From: Burkholderia ambifaria AMMD
Lineage (GTDB): Bacteria; Pseudomonadota; Gammaproteobacteria; Burkholderiales; Burkholderiaceae
DNA: 64,000 nt
Assembly (NCBI RefSeq): GCF_000203915.1
Contig: NC_008392.1
Location: 868,001-932,000, forward strand
Direction of reading: 5' to 3'
How positions within the stretch are numbered: position 1 is the stretch's first letter; each line of letters starts with the position of its first letter. Below are positions 35,491 through 45,394 of the stretch, piece after piece. The notes under the pieces were generated by a model. It was not told the origin of the DNA and did not search any database. It worked only from the letters and a program-made list of their open reading frames with translations. A program made the translations under genes and the position numbers.

Positions 35491-36018
35491 TCAAACGGCG
35501 TGAGAAAAATCGGGATGCGCCGAGATCGCGCGATACTGGCCCGCGTGGAACACGAGCGGCGCATGGCCGTTCGTATCGAATGCCTCGATCTGGCCGATGA
35601 ACAGCAGGTGGTCGCCGCCTTCGTAATGGCCGACGTTGCGGCACACGAAGCGCGCGCTCGTGCCGTCGAGGCAGGGCACGCCGCCGGCGTCGGCGTCCAT
35701 GTGCGGCACGCCGGCGAACTTGTCGGCGCTCGGCGTCGCGAAACGGCGCGACAGCTCGATCTGGTCGTGCGCGAGGATGTTGATCGCGAAGTGCGTGGCC
35801 GCAACGAAATCGGGGCGGCTCGGTGCCACCTTGCGCAGGCTCCACAGCACGAGCGGCGGGTCGAGCGACAGCGACGAGAACGAATTCGCGGTGAGGCCGA
35901 CCTTGCGCCCGTCCGGCGCGCGCGTGGTGATCACGGTGACGCCGGTCGGAAACTGTCCGAAAGCGGCGCGCAATTGCAGCGGGTCAATGACCGGATCGCA
36001 GGAAATGGTGGTGTCCAT
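35491..36018 (-). CDS. StyB-like flavin reductase
   Basis: 175 residues from MDTTISCDPVIDPLQLRAAFGQFPTGVTVIT, the usual N-terminus of the HpaC/StyB short-chain flavin reductases (flavin-binding split-barrel). SFSSLSLDPPLVLWSL and FAINIL match flavin-binding segments. It supplies reduced FAD to the monooxygenase encoded immediately upstream; only five bases separate the two genes. Confidence 0.93.
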   Translation of the reverse strand: MDTTISCDPVIDPLQLRAAFGQFPTGVTVITTRAPDGRKVGLTANSFSSLSLDPPLVLWSLRKVAPSRPDFVAATHFAINILAHDQIELSRRFATPSADKFAGVPHMDADAGGVPCLDGTSARFVCRNVGHYEGGDHLLFIGQIEAFDTNGHAPLVFHAGQYRAISAHPDFSHAV

Positions 36019-36023
36019 GTCGC

Positions 36024-37262
36024 TTACTCCGAACGCTCGGCGTGTTCGCGGATCAGCGCCGCGCAGGCCGACGGCTCGAACCACCACGGCGAGAACTGGC
36101 GCGGATCGTCGAAGCCATTGACGATCGTGGCGGCCAGCGTCGGCAATTGGCCGGCCGCGCCGAACAGTTCGAGAATGTGCGGCGGCGGCGGGGTGAGCAG
36201 CGAGTTGGTCCAGCGCACGACGTGCTGCGCATACGCCCAGTAGCGTTCGAACGTTTCGTGCATCCAGCCTTCGTCGAACGGCGCGGCTTCGCGCGCGAGG
36301 ATCGCGTCGCCGTATACCTTCGCGCATTTCGCCGCATTGTTCGAGCCCTGGCCGGTGATCGGATCGTTGACGACCACCGCGTCGGCCATGCCGAACACGG
36401 TGCGGCCCGACGGCAGGCGGAAGAACGGCTTGCGCACGGTCGGCGTGAAGCGCCCCGACAGCGTGCCGTTCGCGTCGGTGAGCTCGACGTCGCGGCAGCG
36501 TTCGAATTCCCACGGCACGTACTGCTGCAGGAACGACAGGCTGCGGTCGAGATGCTGCTCGGGTGTCTTCACGTCGGCCCAGCAGTCGAGCGGGCCGCCG
36601 GGGATGCCTTCGAACACCATGATTTCGCACGGGCCCGTCGTGGTCAGCGCCGGAAACACGAAGTATTCGCCGATGCCCGGCAGCAGGTTGAAGCGCACCC
36701 GCGAATACGGCTGGCTCGGCGTCATCCCCTTCACGTAGGTGAGGGCCAGCGCGCGTTGCGGGCGCTCGAACGCGCTGCGCGCGTCGTCTCGGCCCAGCAG
36801 GTTGACGATTTCGCCCTTGCCGGCCGCGAGCAGCACGAGATCATGGCTGCGCGCGAGATCCTCGAGTTCCGGCACGCCGACATCGCAGATGCGCACGTCG
36901 GCGCCGCGGCGCGCGATCGCGTCGAGCCAGTCGGCCATCTTCACGCGCTGGTCGACCGATTGCGCGTAGCGGGTCAGCCGCGACGACCAGTCGATCGCCT
37001 TGAGGCCGTTGCCTTCCGGATGCGGCACCGCGATGCCGATGCCCTCGACGGACGGGCACGCTTCTTCCCAGCTGTTCAGGCCGAGATCGCGCTCGATCTC
37101 CAGCGCGGTATGGAACATGCACTGGCTCGACATGACCTTGCCGGAGCGGATCTGTTGCGCGTCGCGGTTGGTCGCGAGCGTGACGTGATAGCCCTGGTCG
37201 AGCAGCGTGACGGCGAGTTGCAGGCCGGACTGGCCGGCGCCGACGATAGCGATGCGTTTCAT
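36024..37262 (-). CDS. StyA-like FAD-dependent epoxidase (group E monooxygenase)
   Basis: 412 residues, the length of styrene monooxygenase StyA. N-terminal Rossmann motif VGAGQSG (7-13), SSQCMF and WSSRL segments typical of StyA, and a late flavin motif ADAVVVNDPITGQGSNNA. It has no NAD(P)H-binding domain and depends on the StyB-like reductase. Group E enzymes epoxidise styrene or indole. Neighbouring SDR and dienelactone hydrolase-SnoaL genes, without StyC or StyD isomerase and dehydrogenase genes, favour an indole-type pathway over styrene; this is inference. Confidence 0.93.
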   Translation of the reverse strand: MKRIAIVGAGQSGLQLAVTLLDQGYHVTLATNRDAQQIRSGKVMSSQCMFHTALEIERDLGLNSWEEACPSVEGIGIAVPHPEGNGLKAIDWSSRLTRYAQSVDQRVKMADWLDAIARRGADVRICDVGVPELEDLARSHDLVLLAAGKGEIVNLLGRDDARSAFERPQRALALTYVKGMTPSQPYSRVRFNLLPGIGEYFVFPALTTTGPCEIMVFEGIPGGPLDCWADVKTPEQHLDRSLSFLQQYVPWEFERCRDVELTDANGTLSGRFTPTVRKPFFRLPSGRTVFGMADAVVVNDPITGQGSNNAAKCAKVYGDAILAREAAPFDEGWMHETFERYWAYAQHVVRWTNSLLTPPPPHILELFGAAGQLPTLAATIVNGFDDPRQFSPWWFEPSACAALIREHAERSE

Positions 37263-37325
37263 GACGAAATCCTTGGTAGAACGAATGATTTGGGTTGGAA
37301 TGCGGGCGGTGGAAGCGCTTTGCGG

Positions 37326-38114
37326 TTACTCCGCGAGGCGCGGAATCGCCGGCACCGCCTGCTCAGGGCCCATCGCGGAATAGCCGCCGTCCACCGCGTA
37401 GTCGGCGCCCGTCACGAAGCTCGCGGCGTCGCTGCACAGGAACGTGACGACCTGCGCGACTTCCGACGGATCGCCGACACGACCGAGCAGATGAAACGGC
37501 GCGGCCACGCGATCGGTCTTCGCGCGGTCGCCGTGCGTCAGCTCGTCCATCACGCGCGACCACGTCCAGCCGGGCGACACCGAGTTGACACGTATCCGGT
37601 CGGCGGAGAGATCCATCGCCATGCTGCGCGTGAGCTGGCGTATCGCGGCCTTCGAGGTCGGGTAGAGCCAGCGGCCGGTCTGCGCGCATTGCGCGGAGAT
37701 CGAACTGAAGTTCACGATCGCGCCGCCGCCGCGCCGCACCAGGTGCGGATGAACGGCCTTGACCAGCATCGCGGCCGACACGACGTTGACGTCCATCGCC
37801 GCGAGCCAGTCGCGGCGCGACGCCTGGATGCCGTTGTCGACGTAGCTGCAGGCGAGGTTGATCAGCAGGTCGATCGCGCCGAAGCGTTCGGCGACGGCCG
37901 ATACCGCGTGTTCGATCGCGCGGTCGTCGGTGATGTCGGTCGCGATGAACATCCCGCGTTCGCCGAGCGCATCGGCCACGCGCGCACCGTTTTCCGCATC
38001 GAGATCGAGGATCGCGACGCATGCGCCGGCGCGGCTCAGGTCCTGCGCGACGGCGGCGCCGATCAGCGTGGCGCCGCCGGTGACGAGCGCGACTTTGCCA
38101 GCAAGGGCAGTCAT
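37326..38114 (-). CDS. Short-chain dehydrogenase/reductase
   Basis: 262 residues. Classical SDR with TGGATLIG cofactor motif (13-20), DLD after the second strand (NAD preference likely), NLA in place of NNAG, catalytic Ser in FSSIS and YxxxK in YPTSK. In the monooxygenase operon it probably oxidises the diol formed after epoxide hydrolysis, for example an indole-2,3-dihydrodiol. Confidence 0.9.
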   Translation of the reverse strand: MTALAGKVALVTGGATLIGAAVAQDLSRAGACVAILDLDAENGARVADALGERGMFIATDITDDRAIEHAVSAVAERFGAIDLLINLACSYVDNGIQASRRDWLAAMDVNVVSAAMLVKAVHPHLVRRGGGAIVNFSSISAQCAQTGRWLYPTSKAAIRQLTRSMAMDLSADRIRVNSVSPGWTWSRVMDELTHGDRAKTDRVAAPFHLLGRVGDPSEVAQVVTFLCSDAASFVTGADYAVDGGYSAMGPEQAVPAIPRLAE

Positions 38115-38193
38115 GGGGTGTCTCCTGGAATGATTGAATCAAGGCGGCGCGCGTTCGGCGCGCCGCCTGCGCCTCCTGCCTATCCGCCGTCGC

Positions 38194-39423
38194 TCACGCG
38201 CTGTCGTGCCAGCGCTGCATCAGTCCGTTCGACGGCACGGTTTCGTCGAGCAGCTTGCGCGCCGTTTCGACACCGGCGACGGGCAGCCCGGCCGCGTCGA
38301 GCAGGCCGATCTGCACGAGCACGCTCGCCTGATCCCAATAGATGTGTTCGTGATACAGCTTGTCGCCGCGGAACTTGACGATCGCGACGAGCGGAATCTC
38401 GACGCGCTTGCCGGTCGGCGCGACGCCGGGCAGCATCCAGTCGATCTCGGTCGTATGCGTGAAGCAGAACAGCAGCTCGTCGACGATCTGGCTCGCGCCG
38501 ATCGTGCGCGAGATCGGCGTGATCGTCGTGTCCGGCGGGTTTGCATGCACGAAGTGATGCGTGTAGAAGCGCTTGAGCTCGTCGTGGCCGACGCCGCCCG
38601 TCAGCGTCGGGATATGGTTCACGTAGGGTTGCGCGACCATCGTGGCCATCGTCGCGTCGACGTTGCGCGTGTCGAACTCGTGGCGCAGATGTGCTTCCCA
38701 CAGCGTGGACAGGTCGTAGTGCGGGCCGAGCGCCGCTCGGAACGCGGCGATCGCGCGCTGGTGCGCCATGATCGCGGCCGCCTTGTCGAAATGATCGCCG
38801 CCGACGCGCGCGAACGCATGATCGACGCCCGGGTATACGTATACCTCGACGCCGTCGCGCCCCGCCAGCGCGGCGGCGATGCGCTGCTGCGCGTCGGGCG
38901 GGCAGAAGCGGTCCTGCGCGGGAATCTGCAGCACCAGCCGGCCGCGCAGGTGAGCGGCTTCGTCGAGCGCGTGCTCGATCCCCACGCCGTAATAGCTGAC
39001 GGCGGCCGCCACGTCCGGCAGCCGGCACGCGGCGAGATACGCGAGCTTGCCGCCCAGGCAGTAGCCGAGCACGCCGGCCCGCCCCGTGCATTCCGGCCGT
39101 TGCGTCAGCACGGCCAGCGCGGCGGCGACGTCCTCCACGCCCTTGTTTTCGTCGTACTCGCGGTACAGCGCCATCGCGCGCTCGGCGTCGGCCGCGGTGT
39201 AGCCGAGTTCGATGCCGGGCGCCTGGCGCCAGAACAGATCGGGCACGAGCACCGTATAGCCTTCCTCGGCGTAATAATCGGCCACGTCGCGCATCGTCGC
39301 GTTCGCGCCGAAGATCTCGTGACACAGCACGATGCCCGGCCCCGTGCCGCCGGCCGGCGTGCTCAGGTACGCGCGAAACGCCCCGCCGTCCGGCGACGGG
39401 ATCTCGATGTGTCGTCCTTTCAT
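38194..39423 (-). CDS. Dienelactone hydrolase-SnoaL fusion protein
   Basis: 409 residues from the ATG preceded by GGAGGG; an upstream ATG at 39453 lacks such a site. The N-terminal half (about 1-240) is a dienelactone-hydrolase-like alpha/beta hydrolase with CHEIFG, GYCLGGKLA (nucleophile Cys) and a late His (DHAF). The C-terminal half (about 245-405) is a SnoaL/NTF2-like cone fold (LRHEFDTRNVDATMATM, HEHIYWDQASVLVQIGLL). It is the first gene of the operon. It may perform ring opening of an oxidised indole intermediate. Confidence 0.85.
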   Translation of the reverse strand: MKGRHIEIPSPDGGAFRAYLSTPAGGTGPGIVLCHEIFGANATMRDVADYYAEEGYTVLVPDLFWRQAPGIELGYTAADAERAMALYREYDENKGVEDVAAALAVLTQRPECTGRAGVLGYCLGGKLAYLAACRLPDVAAAVSYYGVGIEHALDEAAHLRGRLVLQIPAQDRFCPPDAQQRIAAALAGRDGVEVYVYPGVDHAFARVGGDHFDKAAAIMAHQRAIAAFRAALGPHYDLSTLWEAHLRHEFDTRNVDATMATMVAQPYVNHIPTLTGGVGHDELKRFYTHHFVHANPPDTTITPISRTIGASQIVDELLFCFTHTTEIDWMLPGVAPTGKRVEIPLVAIVKFRGDKLYHEHIYWDQASVLVQIGLLDAAGLPVAGVETARKLLDETVPSNGLMQRWHDSA

Positions 39424-39775
39424 GTGTCCCTCCAATTCGTTCGTGATTTTCATGGCCCCAGTATTGGCGGACGAAACGCGCGCTTCTATCCGCTTTCTTC
39501 GGCCGGTATCCGCGAATTCCGGAAACCTGTGGATCGGCCCGCCGCGCCGGGCCGGCACGCGGTGCACTGCGGGTATGTGCGGATGCGGAAGTCCCGCACA
39601 GTTTTCTACGATGCGCGAACGGCCCGCTTCTTGCGTGATGGGCGCAGCGCTTGCGTAGTGTAACGACGCGGACTGTCCGGATACGCCGACGCTATCCGGC
39701 TCGTGCGACGGGATTCCCCGGAATCGGGATTGCGTGCACGGCGCAAGTGCGATCGGGCACGACGGGAGAACTTCG
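39424..39775. promoter_or_regulatory. Divergent control region with a 20-bp-spaced direct repeat
   Basis: 352 bases between the DLH-SnoaL gene and the AraC gene. CTTGCGT occurs at 39630-39636 and again at 39650-39656, 20 bases apart, which fits two half-sites on one helix face as bound by AraC/XylS regulators. No gene is seen here. Confidence 0.45.
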
Positions 39776-40801
39776 ATGGGGCAATTTGCCGGAACGGGCT
39801 GGCTGGGCGACGCCGCCTGTTTCAATCACGACACGCTGCTGCTGCAGTCGAACGATCTCGACGAGGTGCGGGCGCGCGTGGCGGACGTGTTCAAGCCGCA
39901 TCGGCTTACGTTGACGGGCGACTCGTGCGCGCTGCATAGCCGCATGCACCACGCGCGCTGGGGCAACCTCTCGTTGAATCTGCTCGATTACGGCGGCGAG
40001 GTGTCGATCGAACCGGGGCCGCTCGAGCACTTCTATCTGTTGCAGATTCCGCTGCGCGGCGACGCCGAGATCGAATGCGGCACGACGCGTTTCGTGTCGT
40101 CGCCCGACACCGCGTCGCTGCTGTCGCCGACGCTGCCGCTCAGGATGCGGTGGGGCGACGCGTGCCCGCAAGTGATCCTGCGCATCGAGCGCGAGGTGAT
40201 GGAGCGGCATGCGCGGCGGCATTTCGGCGACGACCGGCGCGTGCCGGTCGAGTTCGAGCCGGAATTCAGGCTGTCGTCGCCGCAGGGCGCGTGCCTCGCG
40301 CAGATGCTGCCGATGCTCGCCGATGCGATCGCGACCGACGGGCATCCGCTGCGCCATCCGCTCGCGTTCGAGCAGCTCGAATCGACGCTGCTCAACCTGT
40401 TGCTGTACGGCCAGCCGAACAGCGCACGCAATGGCGCGCGCGTCGCGCCGGCGCCGCTCGCGCCGTTCTATGTGAGGCGTGTCGAGGAATACATCCGCAC
40501 GCATGTCGACGAGCCGCTGACGATCGAACGGCTCGCCGAACTCGCGGGCGTGAGCCCGAGCACGCTGTTCGCGGGATTCCGCAATCGCCACGGCATCACG
40601 CCGATGGCATTCGTGCGTCAGTTGCGGCTGCAACATGTGCGCGACGAACTGCTCGACGATGCGACACCGGGGCTCGCGTCGGTGACGGACGTCGCGCTGA
40701 AATGGGGCTTCGCGCATCTCGGGCGATTCGCGATCGACTACAAGCGTGCTTTCGGGGAATCGCCGTCGGCCACGCTCCGGATGCGGCGCGTGCGCGGTTG
40801 A
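39776..40801 (+). CDS. AraC/XylS-family regulator
   Basis: 341 residues from the ATG preceded by GGGAGAA. N-terminal cupin-like AraC-binding domain of the XylS type (about 20-190) and C-terminal double helix-turn-helix (about 230-335) with ELAGVSPSTLFAGFRNRHG and DVALKWGFAHLGRFAIDYKRAFGESP. Divergent from the StyA/StyB operon, so it is the likely activator of that operon in response to the aromatic substrate. Confidence 0.93.
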   Translation: MGQFAGTGWLGDAACFNHDTLLLQSNDLDEVRARVADVFKPHRLTLTGDSCALHSRMHHARWGNLSLNLLDYGGEVSIEPGPLEHFYLLQIPLRGDAEIECGTTRFVSSPDTASLLSPTLPLRMRWGDACPQVILRIEREVMERHARRHFGDDRRVPVEFEPEFRLSSPQGACLAQMLPMLADAIATDGHPLRHPLAFEQLESTLLNLLLYGQPNSARNGARVAPAPLAPFYVRRVEEYIRTHVDEPLTIERLAELAGVSPSTLFAGFRNRHGITPMAFVRQLRLQHVRDELLDDATPGLASVTDVALKWGFAHLGRFAIDYKRAFGESPSATLRMRRVRG

Positions 40802-40935
40802 CGGTCGCAATGGCGGCGGGATCATCGCGATGATCACGCGCACGGCGCACGGCGCGCGTGCTCGTCGCGGGCGCGTGGGCGCAGATGCACGAGTGGCTGG
40901 CGATCGGTGCCGATCTGGCAGAGAAGGATGCATCG

Positions 40936-41007
40936 CGCCGGCAAGCCTCGCGGCTTGCCGGCGGCATCGCGCGAGGAGCCCGCTTGCTGCAGCGGGCCTC
41001 CTCGCGC
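40936..41007. terminator. Tandem strong hairpins between convergent genes
   Basis: A 12-bp perfect stem (40936-40947 with 40952-40963, loop TCGC) is followed by a second, GCGCGAGGAG/CTCCTCGCGC with an inner CCCGCT/AGCGGG stem (40969-41007). They lie between the ends of the AraC gene and frmA and probably terminate both transcripts. Confidence 0.6.
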
Positions 41008-41013
41008 GTGGGT

Positions 41014-42807
<1,794 letters not shown>

Positions 42808-44001
42808 ATGCAGATGCAGAATACTGAAAGCGTGATGCAGGGCGACACGACGGATTGGTTGCCGTTGATCGCCCTGTTCATGGTCGGAATCTTTCCGAAC
42901 GGCGTATTGCTGTGCGCGCCGGCACTCGGCAACCAGCTCGTCAACGAGTTTGCGTTCACCCCCGAACAGCTGGGAAATTTCTTTTCACTGGAGTTTTGCG
43001 GGTTCGCGGTCGCCGGCATCCTCGGCACCTACGTGATGCCGAGGGTGAACTGGGTGAAGCTCTTCAACTTCGCGCTGTTCGTCTTCGTCGCCGGCTATCT
43101 CGCGTCGATTTTCGTCCTGCCCGATGTCAAGGGGCTCATGGCCGTGCAGGGCGTCACGACGATCTTCGGCGGCTGTTCGATCAGCCTGCTCGGCTTGTCG
43201 TTCTCGGGGCGGGTGTCGAGGCCGGCCCGCGGATATGCGATGTTCATCCTCGGCCAGCTGGCGTCGGGCACCGTCGGCCTCCTGGTCCTGCCGATGCTGT
43301 TCCAGGCCTATGGCCTGAAAGCATTCTTCGTCGCCGAAGTCCTGCTCGCGTTGTCGATGCTGCCGTTCATCAAGTGGCTCCCGGCCACGCCGCCGTCCGC
43401 GAGCGCGGGGAAGACGGTGCAGGCAAAGGTGCCGTTCCACTTGCTGCTGCTCGGGCTCGGCACCGTGACGGCGTTCTACTTCGGGCTGGCCAGCGTCTGG
43501 ACGTTCGTCGGGCAAATCGGCACCAGCATCCATCTGACGGACGCGAGCATCGGCACCGCGCTGGCGATTTCCACCGTGGCCGGGATGATTGGCTCGGTCG
43601 TCGTCGGGGTGCTCAGCGGCCGTGCGCAAGCGGCGCTCCTGATCTCGGCTGGCATGGGCGCGATGCTCCTGTCGTGTTTCGGACTGGTCGACGTGCGCTC
43701 GCTCGCGCTGTTCACGCTGTCCGCGATCCTGTTCAAGTTCGCGTGGACGTTCGCGCTTCCGCCGATGCTGGAAGCCATTGCGCAGGCGGACGACAGCAGC
43801 CGCTTGCTCGCGTTTTCCAGTTCGGGCATCGGCGTCGGCCTGATGGTCGGCCCCGCGATTGCCGGCTGGATCATCTCGATCAGCAAGGGCTATACGGCGA
43901 TGCTGCTCGTTTCCGCATTGATGTGCTTGCTGGCGTGGCTCGGTTGCCTGGCACTCGTACGCGTCAATCGACGCACGACGAAGGCCGTCCCGGCGCGGTG
44001 A
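42808..44001 (+). CDS. MFS transporter
   Basis: 397 residues, AAGGA before the ATG. Twelve hydrophobic segments, no strong substrate-class motif; the loop after helix two is VMPRVNWVKLF rather than the classical GxxxDRxGRR. The porin gene starts 52 bases after its stop, so outer- and inner-membrane uptake of one compound is plausible. Substrate unknown. Confidence 0.8.
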   Translation: MQMQNTESVMQGDTTDWLPLIALFMVGIFPNGVLLCAPALGNQLVNEFAFTPEQLGNFFSLEFCGFAVAGILGTYVMPRVNWVKLFNFALFVFVAGYLASIFVLPDVKGLMAVQGVTTIFGGCSISLLGLSFSGRVSRPARGYAMFILGQLASGTVGLLVLPMLFQAYGLKAFFVAEVLLALSMLPFIKWLPATPPSASAGKTVQAKVPFHLLLLGLGTVTAFYFGLASVWTFVGQIGTSIHLTDASIGTALAISTVAGMIGSVVVGVLSGRAQAALLISAGMGAMLLSCFGLVDVRSLALFTLSAILFKFAWTFALPPMLEAIAQADDSSRLLAFSSSGIGVGLMVGPAIAGWIISISKGYTAMLLVSALMCLLAWLGCLALVRVNRRTTKAVPAR

Positions 44002-44053
44002 TCCGCGCCTCGATGACCGACAGACAAAAATTACCCGATCGTTTGGAGAATCC

Positions 44054-45187
44054 ATGAAGCATAAAACGGCAATGCTGTGCACGTTGTTCTGTGCGGTAAC
44101 AAACGCGTCCGCGCAGGACAGCGTGACCCTGTACGGCCTGATCGACCAGGGCATCGGCTTCACGAACAACGCCGCCGGCAAGCAGGCGTGGCAGACGCAG
44201 AGCGGCTGGACCGCGGGTGACCGTTGGGGGCTCAAGGGCGTCGAATCGCTCGGTGCAGGAAACGCGGCCATCTTTACGCTGGAGAACGGATTTGTGCTCG
44301 ATTCGGGCCGGGATCTGCCGTCGGGTATGCTGTTCGGGCGCCAGGCGTTCGTTGGCTTGCAGAACACGCAATGGGGCAGCGTGACGTTCGGCCGGCAATA
44401 CGACTCGATTCAGGATTACCTTGCGCCACTGACTGCCAATGGCCGCGATGGCGGATGGCCGTTCGCGCATCCGTACGACAACGACAATGCGGTCGCGACG
44501 TTCCGCTTGAGCAACGCCGTGAAATTCAGTAGCGCGAACTATGGTGGGCTGCAGTTCGGCGGCGTGTACGCGTTCGGCAATACGGCGAGCTTCGCGAACA
44601 ATCGCAGTTTCAGCCTCGGTATCGCGTACAAACTATCATCGCTGTCGCTCGCGGCTGCGTATCTGCAGGCCGACTCGCCGGGCGCGACGGGCGCTGGCGC
44701 CGTATCGTCGACCGATGCCAATTTCGTCGCGCGGCGCCAGCGCGTGTGGGGCGCCGGCGCAAATTATGACTGGGGGCCAGCGACGCTCGGCCTGACCTAT
44801 ACGCACACGGTGTTGAACGATCCGGTTTCTTCCACCTATTTCGGCACGCTGCCGGCCGGCGCAACCTTGCTCCGGTTCGACAACGTCGAGGCAAACGTCA
44901 GGTATCAGGTCACGCCGACCGTGGTATTCGCCGCGATGTATGCGTATACGCTCGGCCGGTTCGACGGGGCGTCGGGCGAGGCAACGCCGCGCTGGCATCA
45001 GGCCGGCCTGATGCTCGACTACCTGCTATCCAAGCGGACGTTCCTGTATACGCAGGCGGTCTATCAGCATGTGGGCGGCGATGCGGCGGGCACCGTCTTC
45101 GGCAACGCGTACATCACCGGGTCGGCGGGCATCTCATCGACCCGCTCGCAGGTGCTTGGCCGCGTCGGTATTCGGACAGTCTTCTGA
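44054..45187 (+). CDS. Gram-negative porin (OmpC-like, Burkholderia type)
   Basis: 377 residues. Signal peptide (about 1-20, ASAQ), then the typical start DSVTLYGLIDQGIGFTNN, the GLKGVESLGAGNAAIFTLENGF and GRQAFVGLQNTQWGSVTFGRQYD blocks, and a C-terminal aromatic residue in RVGIRTVF for barrel insertion. Trimeric general-type diffusion pore; neighbours suggest a role with the MFS transporter. A second, clearly related porin lies at 52850-54034. Confidence 0.93.
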   Translation: MKHKTAMLCTLFCAVTNASAQDSVTLYGLIDQGIGFTNNAAGKQAWQTQSGWTAGDRWGLKGVESLGAGNAAIFTLENGFVLDSGRDLPSGMLFGRQAFVGLQNTQWGSVTFGRQYDSIQDYLAPLTANGRDGGWPFAHPYDNDNAVATFRLSNAVKFSSANYGGLQFGGVYAFGNTASFANNRSFSLGIAYKLSSLSLAAAYLQADSPGATGAGAVSSTDANFVARRQRVWGAGANYDWGPATLGLTYTHTVLNDPVSSTYFGTLPAGATLLRFDNVEANVRYQVTPTVVFAAMYAYTLGRFDGASGEATPRWHQAGLMLDYLLSKRTFLYTQAVYQHVGGDAAGTVFGNAYITGSAGISSTRSQVLGRVGIRTVF

Positions 45188-45332
45188 CGTGTCGCGGTTC
45201 GTTCGAACCGCAGCGGAAACCCTCGGAGAACGGCATCTGGATGGAAATGCCGGTTCGATCCACTACTTTCCGGCGATATCAGGAGAGTTGCCGGGCCAGC
45301 GGGATGACCGATCGGTCCGGGAAAACAACGAA

Positions 45333-45354
45333 GCCGACGACGCCTGTCGTCGGC
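45333..45354 (-). terminator. Rho-independent-like terminator
   Basis: Perfect 9-bp stem GCCGACGAC/GTCGTCGGC with loop GCCT. On the minus strand it is followed by a T-rich stretch (TTCGTTGTTTTCC), so it fits termination of the amidase transcript 41 bases after its stop; it could also stop the porin transcript. Confidence 0.65.
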
Positions 45355-45394
45355 TGTCATTACACGATCGACACGATCGCGCTTGGCACGAACG

